From: Paraglaciecola sp. T6c | Lineage (GTDB): Bacteria; Pseudomonadota; Gammaproteobacteria; Enterobacterales; Alteromonadaceae | Reading direction: 5' to 3' | Length of the DNA stretch: 64,000 nucleotides | Assembly (NCBI RefSeq): GCF_000014225.1 | Contig: NC_008228.1 | Span: 2,728,001 to 2,792,000 of the forward strand | Shown: piece after piece, positions 28,323 to 37,463 of the stretch | Position numbering within the stretch: position 1 is the first letter of the stretch | How the letters are laid out: the number at the start of each line of letters is the position of its first letter | The notes under the pieces: generated by a model | The model's input: only the letters and a program-made list of their open reading frames with translations | The model's database searches: none | What the model was told of the DNA's origin: nothing | Position numbers and translations under genes: made by a program

Positions 28323-28483
28323 ATAATGCCGTTGAAGTATCAATTAGAATTTAAAGAATACGGCACGTTTGCTTTCAATTAACATAGTGATTAAAACATG
28401 TGGACGTTATCAGTAATCTTATATTGTGAGTCGCTAATTAAGGCCGTATCATTGCGCCACAAATCAGCCAACTAGAGCTCACC

Positions 28484-28843
28484 ATGACAGATACCCACAT
28501 CGACTCAGCCGATTTTATGGCGCAAATTAAAAACACCCAAGAGTTATGGGCGTTACAAGATAAAACCAGTGACGGCTGGGTAATATTAGATTCGATTAAT
28601 TTTGAAGACACGGACGTGATGCCACTATGGTCAAATGCACAGCTCGCCAAAGAGCATTGTGTAGATGAATGGGAAGACTATATCCCCAAGGCTATTTCAG
28701 TATCAGATTGGCTAGAATTTTGGGTTGAAGATTTAGCCGAAGATAATGTTGTTATTGGTATCGAGTGGCGCGACGGTGGTGAATATTTAGAAGTAGAACT
28801 GGCAGACTTCAGTCAGATGCTCGCAGAAGTTGAAAAATTCTAA
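28484..28843 (+). CDS. DUF2750-family cytoplasmic protein
   Basis: 119 acidic residues. The middle has the pattern of DUF2750 proteins: LWALQDKTSDGWVIL, then MPLWSNAQLAKEHC, EWEDYIPKAISVSDWLEFWV and a closing VIGIEWRDGGEYLEVELADF. Members are small, soluble and uncharacterised. It has its own intergenic space on both sides, with a 12-bp hairpin about 110 bases downstream that may end the transcript. Confidence 0.75.
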   Translation: MTDTHIDSADFMAQIKNTQELWALQDKTSDGWVILDSINFEDTDVMPLWSNAQLAKEHCVDEWEDYIPKAISVSDWLEFWVEDLAEDNVVIGIEWRDGGEYLEVELADFSQMLAEVEKF

Positions 28844-28955
28844 ACATTTCGGTAAACAGAGGATTGAGGTTTGGTTTGTCATTTAATTCCTGTGGACCTA
28901 CACCAGGTTAAAGTGACCTTATTTAATATACGGAGCCAAACTTTACTAGTATCGT

Positions 28956-28992
28956 CTCATTGAGAGCACAATTTTACTGCGCTCTCAATGAG
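28956..28992. terminator. Perfect 12-bp inverted repeat, possible bidirectional terminator
   Basis: CTCATTGAGAGC and its exact complement are separated by 13 bases. It sits just past the stop of the decayed minus-strand gene and about 110 bases past the DUF2750 gene. TTTACT follows on the plus strand; the minus strand has no T-run. It is placed to terminate either transcript. Confidence 0.55.
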
Positions 28993-28993
28993 T

Positions 28994-29330
28994 TTACTCC
29001 TCAAGGTCAATACCGTTTTTCAAAATTTCCGCTCTTTGAACCTCTACTTCGGCAATAGCTCCCGTTTGCAAGAACACAGGCGGATTTCTTGGTTACCCCA
29101 CCCCTAAAGGCGTGCCCGTGGCAATATAATCACCTGGTTTTCACGTCATGCACTCGCTAATGAGTACAAGTGTGGATACCACGTCGAAAACCATGTCGTT
29201 GGTATTTGCTTGTTGCATCTCTTGACCATTTACGCGCATTTCAATATCCAGCCCTTTTTGTACCTAGCGACAACTCATCTGGTATGAGCAGATAGAGCCT
29301 AATATCAAACAATGACCTTAACCAAGATGC
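28994..29330 (-). pseudogene. Decayed fumarylacetoacetate hydrolase-family gene
   Basis: Read on the minus strand, this stretch encodes the C-terminal third of an FAH-family enzyme: LYLLIPDELSLGT in one frame, then after a frameshift near 29255 GLDIEMRVNGQEMQQANTND, MVFDVVSTLVLISECMT, stop, KPGDYIATGTPLGVG, stop, then NPPVFLQTGAIAEVEV. The ECMTxxPGDxIATGTPxGVG and NPP blocks are signatures of 2-hydroxyhepta-2,4-dienedioate isomerase or acylpyruvase-type enzymes. Two in-frame stops plus a frameshift and the missing N-terminal part show it is a relic. It lies directly downstream of the GntP permease on the same strand and may once have shared its operon. Confidence 0.82.
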
Positions 29331-29376
29331 CGATGACCTGCGCTGTAGCAAAGATAAGCGCCCCTGACATGCCAGA

Positions 29377-30762
29377 CTAAAAAATTTGGCTTAAACACCA
29401 AGCAAACATAAATGCCAAGCTACCGAGTAAGGTTTCCATTACTGTCCATGTTTTCAATGTGGTTTTTTCATCCATATTTAACAGTCTACTGACCAACCAA
29501 AAGCCAGAGTCATTAAAGTGAGACAACACCGTCGCGCCACCCGCAATAGCGATAACCAAGCAACACAAATCTATCGCAGACAAACCCGGCGTAACGGCAA
29601 CCATTGGCGTTAATAGCGCAGCCGTGGTGGTCAATGCAACTGTCGCTGAGCCCTGGGCCACGCGTAAACTGGCAGAGATAATAAAACCCGCTACGATAAT
29701 CGGCATACCAGTATCGGCTAGTAAGCCTGCTAAAGCATCGCCAATCCCACTGGCTCTAAGCACGCCACCAAACATGCCGCCAGCGCCTGTCACTAAAATC
29801 ACTCCGCAAATAGGCGCTAAAGAGTCCCCGCACCACTGTTCAATTTTTCCCATGCCATAGCGACGGCTAAAAAGTGCAATGCTGACTAATAAAGTAATAA
29901 GTAGCGCTACCGGTGTTTTGCCCAATAAACGCAAGGTATGCACAAATGCACTTTCACCTTGGATAACATTCGCAGCAATCAACGTATTAAGGCCAGTATC
30001 CATAAAAATTAAGCACACGGGCAAGAGTAAAATCAGTATCACGCTAGAAAAGCTGGGCAATTCGCCACTGGTTAAATCCCTCGATGACTGTTCGTCTTGA
30101 TTGAATAGCGAATGCAAAGGAATATCAAAACGTTTACCCGCATATTGACCGTATAGGTAAGCGCCCAGATACCAAGTAGGAATAGCAATAGCTAACCCCA
30201 CCATCAACAGCAAACTAATATTCGCACCTAAGAATTCTGCTGCTGCAACAGGCCCTGGGTGCGGTGGTACGAAAGCATGCATCACGGCAAATGCGCCAGC
30301 TGCCGGCAAGGCATAGGTTAATACCGAGCCATTGAATCGCCGGGCTACGCTGAAGATAATGGGCATCATCACTATTAACCCAGCGTCAAAAAAGATTGGA
30401 AACCCAAAGCACAACGAAGCGACACCCAGTGCCAAAGGCGCTTTGTCTTCGCCAAAACGATTGACTAAGTTGTCAGCCAATACTTGCGCCCCGCCCGAAA
30501 CTTCGAGCAACTTGCCTATCATAGCGCCTAAGCCTACCAGTAATGCCACCGATGCGAGCGTACCACCGAAGCTGCTCATCAAAGTTGGCACCACTTCCAT
30601 GATGCTGATCCCAGCGGCTAATGCAGTCACTAGACTCACAAGCGACAGAGCGATAAAAGCATGCAAACGAACACGCACAATTAGAAATAACAACGCTAGC
30701 ACAGCGCCAAGTGCTAGCGTTAATAAGTACCAGGGTTCATGTGTAAAAGGCTGATTAAGCAT
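29377..30762 (-). CDS. GntP-family gluconate/organic acid:H+ symporter
   Basis: 461 residues with about 12-14 helices, the usual size of GntT/GntP/DsdX. Family stretches include FGGTLASVALLVGLGAMIGK, HAFVPPHPGPVAAAEFLGA and GSATVALTTTAALLTPM. It should import gluconate or a related sugar acid such as D-serine, idonate or 3-hydroxybutyrate with protons; the exact substrate cannot be read. A 26-base palindrome sits 12 bases upstream of the start codon, where a ribosome binding site is otherwise hard to see, suggesting repressor control. A decayed FAH-family gene lies downstream. Confidence 0.92.
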   Translation of the reverse strand: MLNQPFTHEPWYLLTLALGAVLALLFLIVRVRLHAFIALSLVSLVTALAAGISIMEVVPTLMSSFGGTLASVALLVGLGAMIGKLLEVSGGAQVLADNLVNRFGEDKAPLALGVASLCFGFPIFFDAGLIVMMPIIFSVARRFNGSVLTYALPAAGAFAVMHAFVPPHPGPVAAAEFLGANISLLLMVGLAIAIPTWYLGAYLYGQYAGKRFDIPLHSLFNQDEQSSRDLTSGELPSFSSVILILLLPVCLIFMDTGLNTLIAANVIQGESAFVHTLRLLGKTPVALLITLLVSIALFSRRYGMGKIEQWCGDSLAPICGVILVTGAGGMFGGVLRASGIGDALAGLLADTGMPIIVAGFIISASLRVAQGSATVALTTTAALLTPMVAVTPGLSAIDLCCLVIAIAGGATVLSHFNDSGFWLVSRLLNMDEKTTLKTWTVMETLLGSLAFMFAWCLSQIF

Positions 30763-30773
30763 ATTGAATGTTC

Positions 30774-30799
30774 AATTTGTTGTAAGTTAACAACAAATT
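30774..30799. promoter_or_regulatory. Inverted repeat at GntP start, likely operator
   Basis: AATTTGTTG and its exact complement CAACAAATT are separated by eight bases, 12 to 37 bases before the permease ATG. The position fits a repressor site overlapping promoter or leader. The TTGTTnnnnAACAA style is reminiscent of GntR-type operators; the regulator is not in the window. Confidence 0.5.
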
Positions 30800-30995
30800 A
30801 ACACTATCAAAGGGGAGATTCACCTTCTAATGATGAATAAAATTCAAAAAGACTATAAGGGTGAGCACGACTATTACTAGCCCAATGTTCGCCCTTAGTA
30901 GATTAAATCTTCGGCTGGAATGCACCAGGCACACTTGAGAGCAAAATCAAAAACGATACCGAGTTTTACTTTGTTTTTGTATTTATACTCTAGGA

Positions 30996-31349
30996 TTATT
31001 TTTGAGCCGCAACTACCGATATTTCGACTAATAATTCAGGTCTTGCCATAGCAGCTTGAACGCACGCCCTTGCTGGTGCATGCCCATCTGGCACCCAGGC
31101 GTCCCACACGGTGTTCATCGCAGCGAAATCTGTCATATCCTTAATATAGATAGTAGCTGACAAAATATGCTCACGATCAGAGTCAGCACTCAACAAAAGC
31201 GCATCCACTTTGTCCAACATAGTTTGGGTTTGCTCTTCGATACCTTTATTGGCATCGGCTGCCACTTGGCCGCAGAGGTAGACGGTTCCCTGATGAATAA
31301 CCACTCGACTCATACGTTGTTTAATTTCTTTACGCTCGATTGTTGCCAC
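30996..31349 (-). CDS. RidA/YjgF-family protein
   Basis: 117 residues if translation starts at the GTG at 31349, preceded by CAGGGG; this gives the usual family start ([20 protein letters not shown]). The frame extends to 31406 but adds an atypical leader. RidA features are [39 protein letters not shown] and the arginine-containing [20 protein letters not shown]. Members of the RidA subgroup with that arginine hydrolyse reactive enamine/imine intermediates. It lies upstream of the GntP permease on the same strand but about 230 bases away. Confidence 0.88.
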   Translation of the reverse strand: MATIERKEIKQRMSRVVIHQGTVYLCGQVAADANKGIEEQTQTMLDKVDALLLSADSDREHILSATIYIKDMTDFAAMNTVWDAWVPDGHAPARACVQAAMARPELLVEISVVAAQK

Positions 31350-31505
31350 AATAGCCCCTGTGATTTTTAAGATTAACGAAAACGAAGGCCGAGATAATAG
31401 CAACAACTAAGTGATGAATGTATGTTTTTGCCTGCTAATGCTCTGTATCTTACGAATGTCACCCACACGAATTGGGTAACATGTTTTTTTGCACTTATTT
31501 TTTTT

Positions 31506-31556
31506 ACATCTTGGTTTTTATTACATCTTAGTTTTTATTACATCTTAATTTTCATT
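31506..31556. repeat. Three tandem 17-bp repeats over the helD stop codon
   Basis: ACATCTTGGTTTTTATT, ACATCTTAGTTTTTATT and ACATCTTAATTTTCATT lie end to end. The third copy contains the stop codon of the helicase gene (TAA on the minus strand). Confidence 0.85.
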
Positions 31557-34418
31557 ACACAATGTAAGCTCAACATCGTACGTACCATTCATTAACTCAG
31601 TGACAAAAGCGCTCGCTTGGGTCATGTCAGCGAGGACATAAACGTGATGTTTAGCACGAGTAAGCGCTACATAAAATAAGCGTCTTTCTTCTGCGTACGT
31701 AAACGTTTCTTGTTTGGGTAAAAGTGCCTCTACCACAGGTGAAGTGACTTTATCTGCCGGAAAGCCATGCTTACCTGCAGTCATGCCGGTGATAATGGCG
31801 TAGTCCGCTTCCTTTCCCTTCGCTGCGTGAAACGACAAGCACTTTATATGTAGCTTAGTGTATTGCTTATTGAGCGCTTCTAGACCTTCTCTATCCGGTA
31901 GTTGAAACCAAAAACGCGCTAAAATGTAGACTGTAGGCTTTGAGCACTGCCGCAGTGTATCCTTCTTGCTGCTCTGTGTTGGTCTAATTTTTTCGGTCTT
32001 CCCGCGCTTATTATGTTGCTCAGATATTTCATCCACTTTGCCTGCTAAAGTAGCTAACGCTTGGTGCAGTAACTTTTCAGTATTTGATGACTGAGTCTCG
32101 CTGTTTAATCGAGTATCACTGTATAGAACCCTTATTCTTGGGTCCGCTACTTTAACGAGAGAGCGAATATTCTTGGTTATCTGCGCCGGATTTCGACTGA
32201 TAAATTGAGTGGCCACATCACCAATTCTATTATTGAAACGAAACGTCTGGTCTAAAACATTTTCAATGCTGTGGCCGAAGTACTGGGTAAACTGCGTAGT
32301 CAAGCTCACATCTGCGCCACTAAATCGATATATGGCTTGCCAATCATCGCCAACACAAAATATAGACGCCGATTGACTTTGTTTGCGCGGTAACACCTCA
32401 CGGCTTGAAGGCACACTCTCATTTTTTCTTGGTAACGCGCTAACAGAACGCGTGCTGTCTCTTAGTGATCGCACTAAACGAGCTCTAGGCTCTGAGATAT
32501 CCTGAAACTCATCCACCATTATGTATCGCCATGGTGCTGTAAAATGCCCTTTTTCCACATACGTTATCGCTTTGCTGATCATATCTTCAAAATCAATGTA
32601 AGCGTGCTGGCTCAAATGCTTCTGGTAATGCTGAAATATAGGCCGCAGCAAAGTAAAAGCAATTCGTGCTTGCTGAGAATCAATCGCTTTGCCCTTTGAG
32701 GTGATATCGGCCAGCACAGCTTTTACACTGAACTTACTAGAAATAGCTGATTTGTATAAGCCGATTAACTGACAAAACAAGATTGCAAGTTCGCTCAAAT
32801 AATTAGATTTTTGTAACGTGTTCAGCATCTTTTCATTTAATAAAGGAACGTTCTTGACCTGTAATTTATTGGCAGAACGTTTCAGTATGCTGTTCAATTT
32901 TCCGTTAACGTATTGATAATAAAATAGTTCAATACATCTTGAACCATGATAGCTATACAGTTGTCGTTTATTTTCCATCATTGCTTGATAACGATTGTTA
33001 TCGGTATAACTGGGTGTATTACCCTCATCATCTAGCACGTAATATTCGATATACACATCAGCGTGTGGTAAATAAAAATCTGCTCTGTTCCCACCGATAT
33101 GCTTATTTTCAACGTCAAAAGCATATTTAGCTTGGTAACGATATTCAATGCCATTTCGATACAACCAGTTAGCAATGTGCAGGTGTCCGAAACAATTTAC
33201 CGGCTCCCCTTTCAATGTACGCACATTGTTTTCATTCAAATAACGGGAGTAATCAGATAAAGCGTCAAAATCGAACGGACTCATTGATTGATAGTAATAG
33301 TTGCTTAAGTATTCAATCACTTGTTTTTGATAGGATACATTTTGCAGCTGATTTTCTAGGCTTGCCAATACCCATTTATTTTTCTTTTGCTCGTCATTCA
33401 CCCATGGGGATAAGGTCGGCTTTTTACCTTCGACGCTGGTAATAATGTATAGTCCCAAGCTGTGAAAAGTGCTGGCTTTGATGCTTTGTCCGTCTAGCTT
33501 GTGCTTAATGCGCTCGTCTATTTCAGTGGCGGCTTTTTGACCGTAAGCCAGTAGTAAAATATCGTCTGGTTTCGCTTGACCGCTCGTTAGCAAGTAGCCT
33601 GCTCGGCCGACCATTACACTGGTTTTTCCGGTCCCTGCTCCAGCAAGTAGTAGATTATTGTCATCATCTATAATACAGGCGCGTCGTTGTTTGTCTGTTA
33701 AAGGGTTTGACTCAACTCGCTGAAAAAAATCTGCATGCAAATGAAGTTGTTTTTGAATGTAGCCTTCTCGTATTGCCGCAATATCCGCTTGCTCCCATTG
33801 ATGCATTGCCTTTAGCTTTATAACAGCCTCTTTTACGGTACTGTCCAAAGGAGCATTCTGCGCCCAAGTGTGCCATCGTGGATACTCAAGCGCTACGCGC
33901 TGCTTAATGGCGATGACGTGTGAATGCCTGAGATACCTTGCTTGCGTCGCATTTTCTATGTTATTCACCAACTGCAATAATCTGCTTTGGTGGTAATTCC
34001 CCCACTCAGCCTGAATCTGACCTGCTTGAAATTGGCTACTACGGTATCCCAAAAAATGCAGTTCATGAGCCAATGCGTTTACCTGGAATATCATCGTAGC
34101 GCCAAGCCAGCGCCACTCAAAGGCAGGTGGAATATCAAAATGTTGCCAAGATAAAAAGGTGACAGATTTCTTTTCACCGCTGCCTATATGGTTAGCACCC
34201 AAAAGTGATTTTAATTCTTTTGATAGTCTGGCACCTTCTGGAAAATACACACCGGACTCATCGAATTTAAGATCTACTTGTAGCGGGGAAAAAATTCGAC
34301 CAAACCAGCTTAGGCTAATGAATCGTGCTTCTTCGGGGTTTTGGTCACGTGCTGATGGGGGCGTTATTGCATAATGTGGAGGATTGTCCGCACTTGGCGG
34401 TAAGGAATTCGAATGCAA
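31545..34418 (-). CDS. helD: DNA helicase IV (UvrD/Rep superfamily), enlarged
   Basis: The protein aligns in order with E. coli HelD: HADFFQRVESNPLTDKQRRA, Walker A GAGTGKTS near residue 260, ILLLAYGQKAATEIDERI, DEFQDIS near 635, VGDDWQAIYRFSGADVSLTT, FHAAKGKEADYAIITG and ALTRAKHHVYV near 920. It should unwind DNA 3'-to-5' using ATP. At 957 residues it is about 270 longer than E. coli HelD. The extra length is a central insert (around 390-560, including HIGGNRADFYLPHADVYIEY, which looks nuclease-fold-like) and a basic Ser/Arg-rich linker. The start appears to be TTG, preceded by AGG; no ATG is available upstream. Confidence 0.9.
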   Translation of the reverse strand: MHSNSLPPSADNPPHYAITPPSARDQNPEEARFISLSWFGRIFSPLQVDLKFDESGVYFPEGARLSKELKSLLGANHIGSGEKKSVTFLSWQHFDIPPAFEWRWLGATMIFQVNALAHELHFLGYRSSQFQAGQIQAEWGNYHQSRLLQLVNNIENATQARYLRHSHVIAIKQRVALEYPRWHTWAQNAPLDSTVKEAVIKLKAMHQWEQADIAAIREGYIQKQLHLHADFFQRVESNPLTDKQRRACIIDDDNNLLLAGAGTGKTSVMVGRAGYLLTSGQAKPDDILLLAYGQKAATEIDERIKHKLDGQSIKASTFHSLGLYIITSVEGKKPTLSPWVNDEQKKNKWVLASLENQLQNVSYQKQVIEYLSNYYYQSMSPFDFDALSDYSRYLNENNVRTLKGEPVNCFGHLHIANWLYRNGIEYRYQAKYAFDVENKHIGGNRADFYLPHADVYIEYYVLDDEGNTPSYTDNNRYQAMMENKRQLYSYHGSRCIELFYYQYVNGKLNSILKRSANKLQVKNVPLLNEKMLNTLQKSNYLSELAILFCQLIGLYKSAISSKFSVKAVLADITSKGKAIDSQQARIAFTLLRPIFQHYQKHLSQHAYIDFEDMISKAITYVEKGHFTAPWRYIMVDEFQDISEPRARLVRSLRDSTRSVSALPRKNESVPSSREVLPRKQSQSASIFCVGDDWQAIYRFSGADVSLTTQFTQYFGHSIENVLDQTFRFNNRIGDVATQFISRNPAQITKNIRSLVKVADPRIRVLYSDTRLNSETQSSNTEKLLHQALATLAGKVDEISEQHNKRGKTEKIRPTQSSKKDTLRQCSKPTVYILARFWFQLPDREGLEALNKQYTKLHIKCLSFHAAKGKEADYAIITGMTAGKHGFPADKVTSPVVEALLPKQETFTYAEERRLFYVALTRAKHHVYVLADMTQASAFVTELMNGTYDVELTLCNEN

Positions 34419-34636
34419 GGAAACCTACTTGTTGATGAGTTAACTGAAAAAGAAAATAACAAACTGGAAAACAGTACGGGAGGCACAGTAGTGCTTGCTC
34501 TTTGAATGAATGGCTCGTAAACAGCACAGACGTAAAGGCTAAATAAAAACAAAGTTAGAATAAACCAAAATATCGCCGCCATCTCATCACCGGATTTGGC
34601 TCTAAAAGGCGGCGTTGCTCAGCTGATATTACTCTT

Positions 34637-35257
34637 TTAGTAGGTTCTTTTCACCCAGCCTACCAAATACCAACTGTCTGCTGCATTTTTGGATTTACGG
34701 ATAGCGCTGATTTCTTGCAGATTTTTTAAGCTGCTTTCTAACTCATCTTCCATTAGAGCGCTGCGCTCATAACGGATCAAGTGAGAGTTAATTTTAGTCA
34801 ATAAATCTTTACCGCTGATCGTATTAGTCCTGCGGGCTCTGACAAACCACATACACCAGATCACCATGGCGTCGTTTTCACTGATGGTCACCTCTTGCAA
34901 ATCGCTTATCAGGCGCAGCAGTTCAATGAAGGCGTAAATCCCCAGCCATGGCTCCTGCTTGTGCTGAAATCCACTGGGTTGGCTTCTCTCAATATGCTCA
35001 ATTAACGTACTGATACTAAGCTTTATATTGCCGGGTTTAATCGCATCCGCCGTTTGTTGATTAGTGCCGATGTTTGGATCTGTTTCATCGTTTGAGATGG
35101 GCTTTTTAGGGGCTCTAACTGAAATTGCAGGATTAAGGGTGGTATTGATAAGCTCTTCGGTAGAATCTGGCTCAATCCCCACCTTCAGCAGTGACGAGCG
35201 CAATACTTGATTCACTTCTTGCTTTTTACTATTAGCCACATCGATATCAGGTTCCAT
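34637..35257 (-). CDS. Hypothetical protein upstream of helD
   Basis: 206 residues, no family recognised. Residues 1-80 are polar and low-complexity, probably disordered (ISNDETDPNIGTNQQTAD). Residues about 85-200 look helical and globular (PWLGIYAFIELLRLISDLQE, ENDAMVIWCMWFVRARR, LSSLKNLQEISAIRK-like end, WYLVGWVKRTY). GGAGG precedes the ATG at good spacing, which supports a real gene. It is on the same strand as helD with a gap of about 220 bases. No membrane segment or catalytic motif is seen. Confidence 0.72.
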   Translation of the reverse strand: MEPDIDVANSKKQEVNQVLRSSLLKVGIEPDSTEELINTTLNPAISVRAPKKPISNDETDPNIGTNQQTADAIKPGNIKLSISTLIEHIERSQPSGFQHKQEPWLGIYAFIELLRLISDLQEVTISENDAMVIWCMWFVRARRTNTISGKDLLTKINSHLIRYERSALMEDELESSLKNLQEISAIRKSKNAADSWYLVGWVKRTY

Positions 35258-36210
35258 TTATGTACCTCCATTTTCATTATTATTTATTCACAAACTGAGG
35301 TACTTACTAACCTGACATGTTCTTTTTAAGGCGTTGAGCCCTCAATTATCAGGACTACCATACGCTGCTTATATCTGCACATGCCGACAATAAATATTGT
35401 TTGTATGTAAGCTTCATCAGTTTGTTTAGGCTTATTCATAATCTCGTACCATCTGCTTGTTGCCCGGTACGGTAAATTTGAATGCCTTAGCGCTTTAAAT
35501 GCATCGCTATGCTACCACATAAACGCTCGAATATCTCGCTGTAAACCCATTACACAACGTATCCAACGTGCAATAACCGGTGATAAACTGTGCATATCGT
35601 GACTTATGGCATCAGAGCGACAGGTAGATACGTTTTTCTCCCTCTGACTCGCTTTCTTGAGCTAAGCAGTGGCCTGTATACCCCCAATGTTATTTAAATA
35701 GAAAGTCCCTTTTAAATAAGTTCTGTTCTTTAGCTAGATACTGCTTTTTAGATACGTGCAGCGCTTAGAATGCCAGCCAATTGTGTCGTTGCTCAACCAG
35801 CGTTTAAGTTTGAAAATGTACCTGAACTTGAACTTGAACTTGACCTTGAATTTAAAGACGAGACCGTAGATAAAACTTGTGAGCATAAACGTGGCGACAC
35901 AAAACATTGAACCGCTTTTTGCTCGGCATTGCCCACGCTTCCTTTGCAAATGCTACATACGCAGTAAGAAAAAAATTACCTTCGACTCGCCTATTTCCCC
36001 GTGTTAACACAAGTGTATCGTACACCTCAAACCTCAATCCCCCCTTGGGGCACGGGTTCTTTATCCACCTTTACAATACCTTTGCAGATATTTCGACATT
36101 GGCATAATAGTTGATTTCTAGAAGAGTCGTTAAAGCGCGAATATCCGCTCGCAAGGACACTGAAATGTCTACCACAGTTCATTCATTCAACACCTAAAAT
36201 GGAGAGAAAT
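35258..36210. other. Long gap without recognisable gene
   Basis: About 950 bases with only short, unconvincing open frames. At 35822-35851 there are five 6-bp units of the form TTGAAC (with small changes). I see no tRNA, terminator with T-run or mobile-element end. The far end must hold the promoter of the DUF421 gene; GGAGAG at 36202 is its ribosome binding site. Confidence 0.6.
35822..35851. repeat. Hexanucleotide repeat (TTGAAC)5, imperfect
   Basis: CTGAAC, TTGAAC, TTGAAC, TTGACC and TTGAAT follow one another. The repeat is not inside a credible gene. Confidence 0.8.
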
Positions 36211-36723
36211 ATGTTTTTTGAATCTTGGAGTGAAATAACGCGCATTGTCACTACTACCTTGATTATTTATCCCTTTTTGATCATAGCGACACATTTAGTG
36301 GGGAAACGCTCATTTGCTAAAATGAACAACTTTGATTGGATAATCACCGTAGCAGCAGGCTCCATCTTAGGCTCTGCTATCTTATTGAAAGACGTGGTCA
36401 TTGCTGAGGTGTTAGTCGCGGTTAGCCTACTTTTCCTTTTACAGTATTTACTTACTTGGGCCAGCGCCCATTTTTCGACTTTCGACAAAGTGGTAAAAAC
36501 CTCGCCACAACTCGTGTTTTTCGACGGTGAGTATATAGAGCATGCGATGAAAGATGCACGCCTGACCCGCATTGAAGTAGAGGCAGGTGTTCGAAAAGCC
36601 GGTTTCGGTGATTCAAGCCGAGTCATGGCAGTGGTGTTTGAGGCTGACGGCGAGTTAAGTATCGTTCCGAAAAGTGAAATTCATGATCAACTTATTATGA
36701 AGTTACGCAGTGACGCCAGCTAA
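36211..36723 (+). CDS. DUF421-family membrane protein (YetF-like)
   Basis: About 170 residues from the second ATG, which has GGAGAG seven bases upstream; the first ATG at 36199 has no such site. Three membrane helices (TTLIIYPFLIIATHLVG, VAAGSILGSAILL, VIAEVLVAVSLLFLLQYLLT) are followed by a cytoplasmic domain with SPQLVFFDGEYIEHAMKDAR and the DUF421 closing region AVVFEADGELSIVPKS. The motif GKRSFAKMNNFDW is characteristic. Function is unknown. A TRIC-type membrane protein follows after 75 bases on the same strand, so they may be cotranscribed. Confidence 0.87.
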   Translation: MFFESWSEITRIVTTTLIIYPFLIIATHLVGKRSFAKMNNFDWIITVAAGSILGSAILLKDVVIAEVLVAVSLLFLLQYLLTWASAHFSTFDKVVKTSPQLVFFDGEYIEHAMKDARLTRIEVEAGVRKAGFGDSSRVMAVVFEADGELSIVPKSEIHDQLIMKLRSDAS

Positions 36724-36798
36724 TACCTATTGGCCAATCATTACAACCTCAGGGGTAAACACCTTGTCCATAGCCCTTAACAACCTCAGGTATTGAAG

Positions 36799-37425
36799 AT
36801 GACTGATGACTACTTTCATGTCCTCAACCTAATTGGTGTCGCTTTTTTTGCTGTATCAGGCACGCTGCTCGGCTACGAAAAAAAAGTGGGTGGCTTTGGC
36901 GTGGTCGTGGTGGCCAGTGTGACCGCATTAGGTGGTGGCTCTCTTCGCGACTTATTGCTGAATGAGCCGGTATTTTGGGTCGCCGATCCAGACTATTTGT
37001 ACTCAACCTATGCTGCAATCTTCATATCAGTCGCATTTATTCGCTACCTGCCCCATGTTTCGAACTATTACTTCTTGCTGCTCGATGCCGTGGGCATGGC
37101 CATTTTTAATATTGTCGGTATTGAGAAATCTTTAATTGGCGGAACGGGTATGCTCATCGCCATAACCATGGGCACCACTACAGGTATTTTTGGTGGGCTG
37201 ATCCGTGATGTAATTTGCAGGGAGGTCCCGTCAGTTATGCGGGGGGAACTGTACGCCTCTGCATGTGTATCGGGCGGTTTAGTCTATGCTGTGCTTTTCT
37301 CTTTTGGCGCGCCGTACATATGGTGTATTTTGGGCTCGTTATTTGCCACTGTCTTCTTGCGAATGGGGGCACTTCACTGGAATTGGCGGCCAAAAATATT
37401 CAAGAAACGCCATTATAAAGACTAA
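36799..37425 (+). CDS. UPF0126/TRIC-family membrane channel protein (YicG-like)
   Basis: About 208 residues and seven helices in two repeated halves. The family motifs are VASVTALGGGSLRDLLLN and its repeat GTTTGIFGGLIRDVICREVP. Prokaryotic TRIC-like proteins form trimeric cation (K+) channels; some UPF0126 members are described as glycine transporters. I chose the ATG at 36799, eight bases after AGG; an in-frame TTG lies six bases upstream. It follows the DUF421 gene on the same strand. Confidence 0.88.
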   Translation: MTDDYFHVLNLIGVAFFAVSGTLLGYEKKVGGFGVVVVASVTALGGGSLRDLLLNEPVFWVADPDYLYSTYAAIFISVAFIRYLPHVSNYYFLLLDAVGMAIFNIVGIEKSLIGGTGMLIAITMGTTTGIFGGLIRDVICREVPSVMRGELYASACVSGGLVYAVLFSFGAPYIWCILGSLFATVFLRMGALHWNWRPKIFKKRHYKD

Positions 37426-37463
37426 CTTGCCATAAACTCATAGTAACAGAGCATTGAAGCGAC

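Noticed and set aside
34364-34582. 72-codon minus-strand frame with a hydrophobic start, overlapping the helD start
   Set aside because: Overlaps the helicase coding region and its likely ribosome binding site, with no homologue recognised; kept out for lack of support.
35734-35949. 71-codon minus-strand frame in the gene desert
   Set aside because: Its alternating Phe/Lys pattern arises from the hexanucleotide repeat; not a credible protein.
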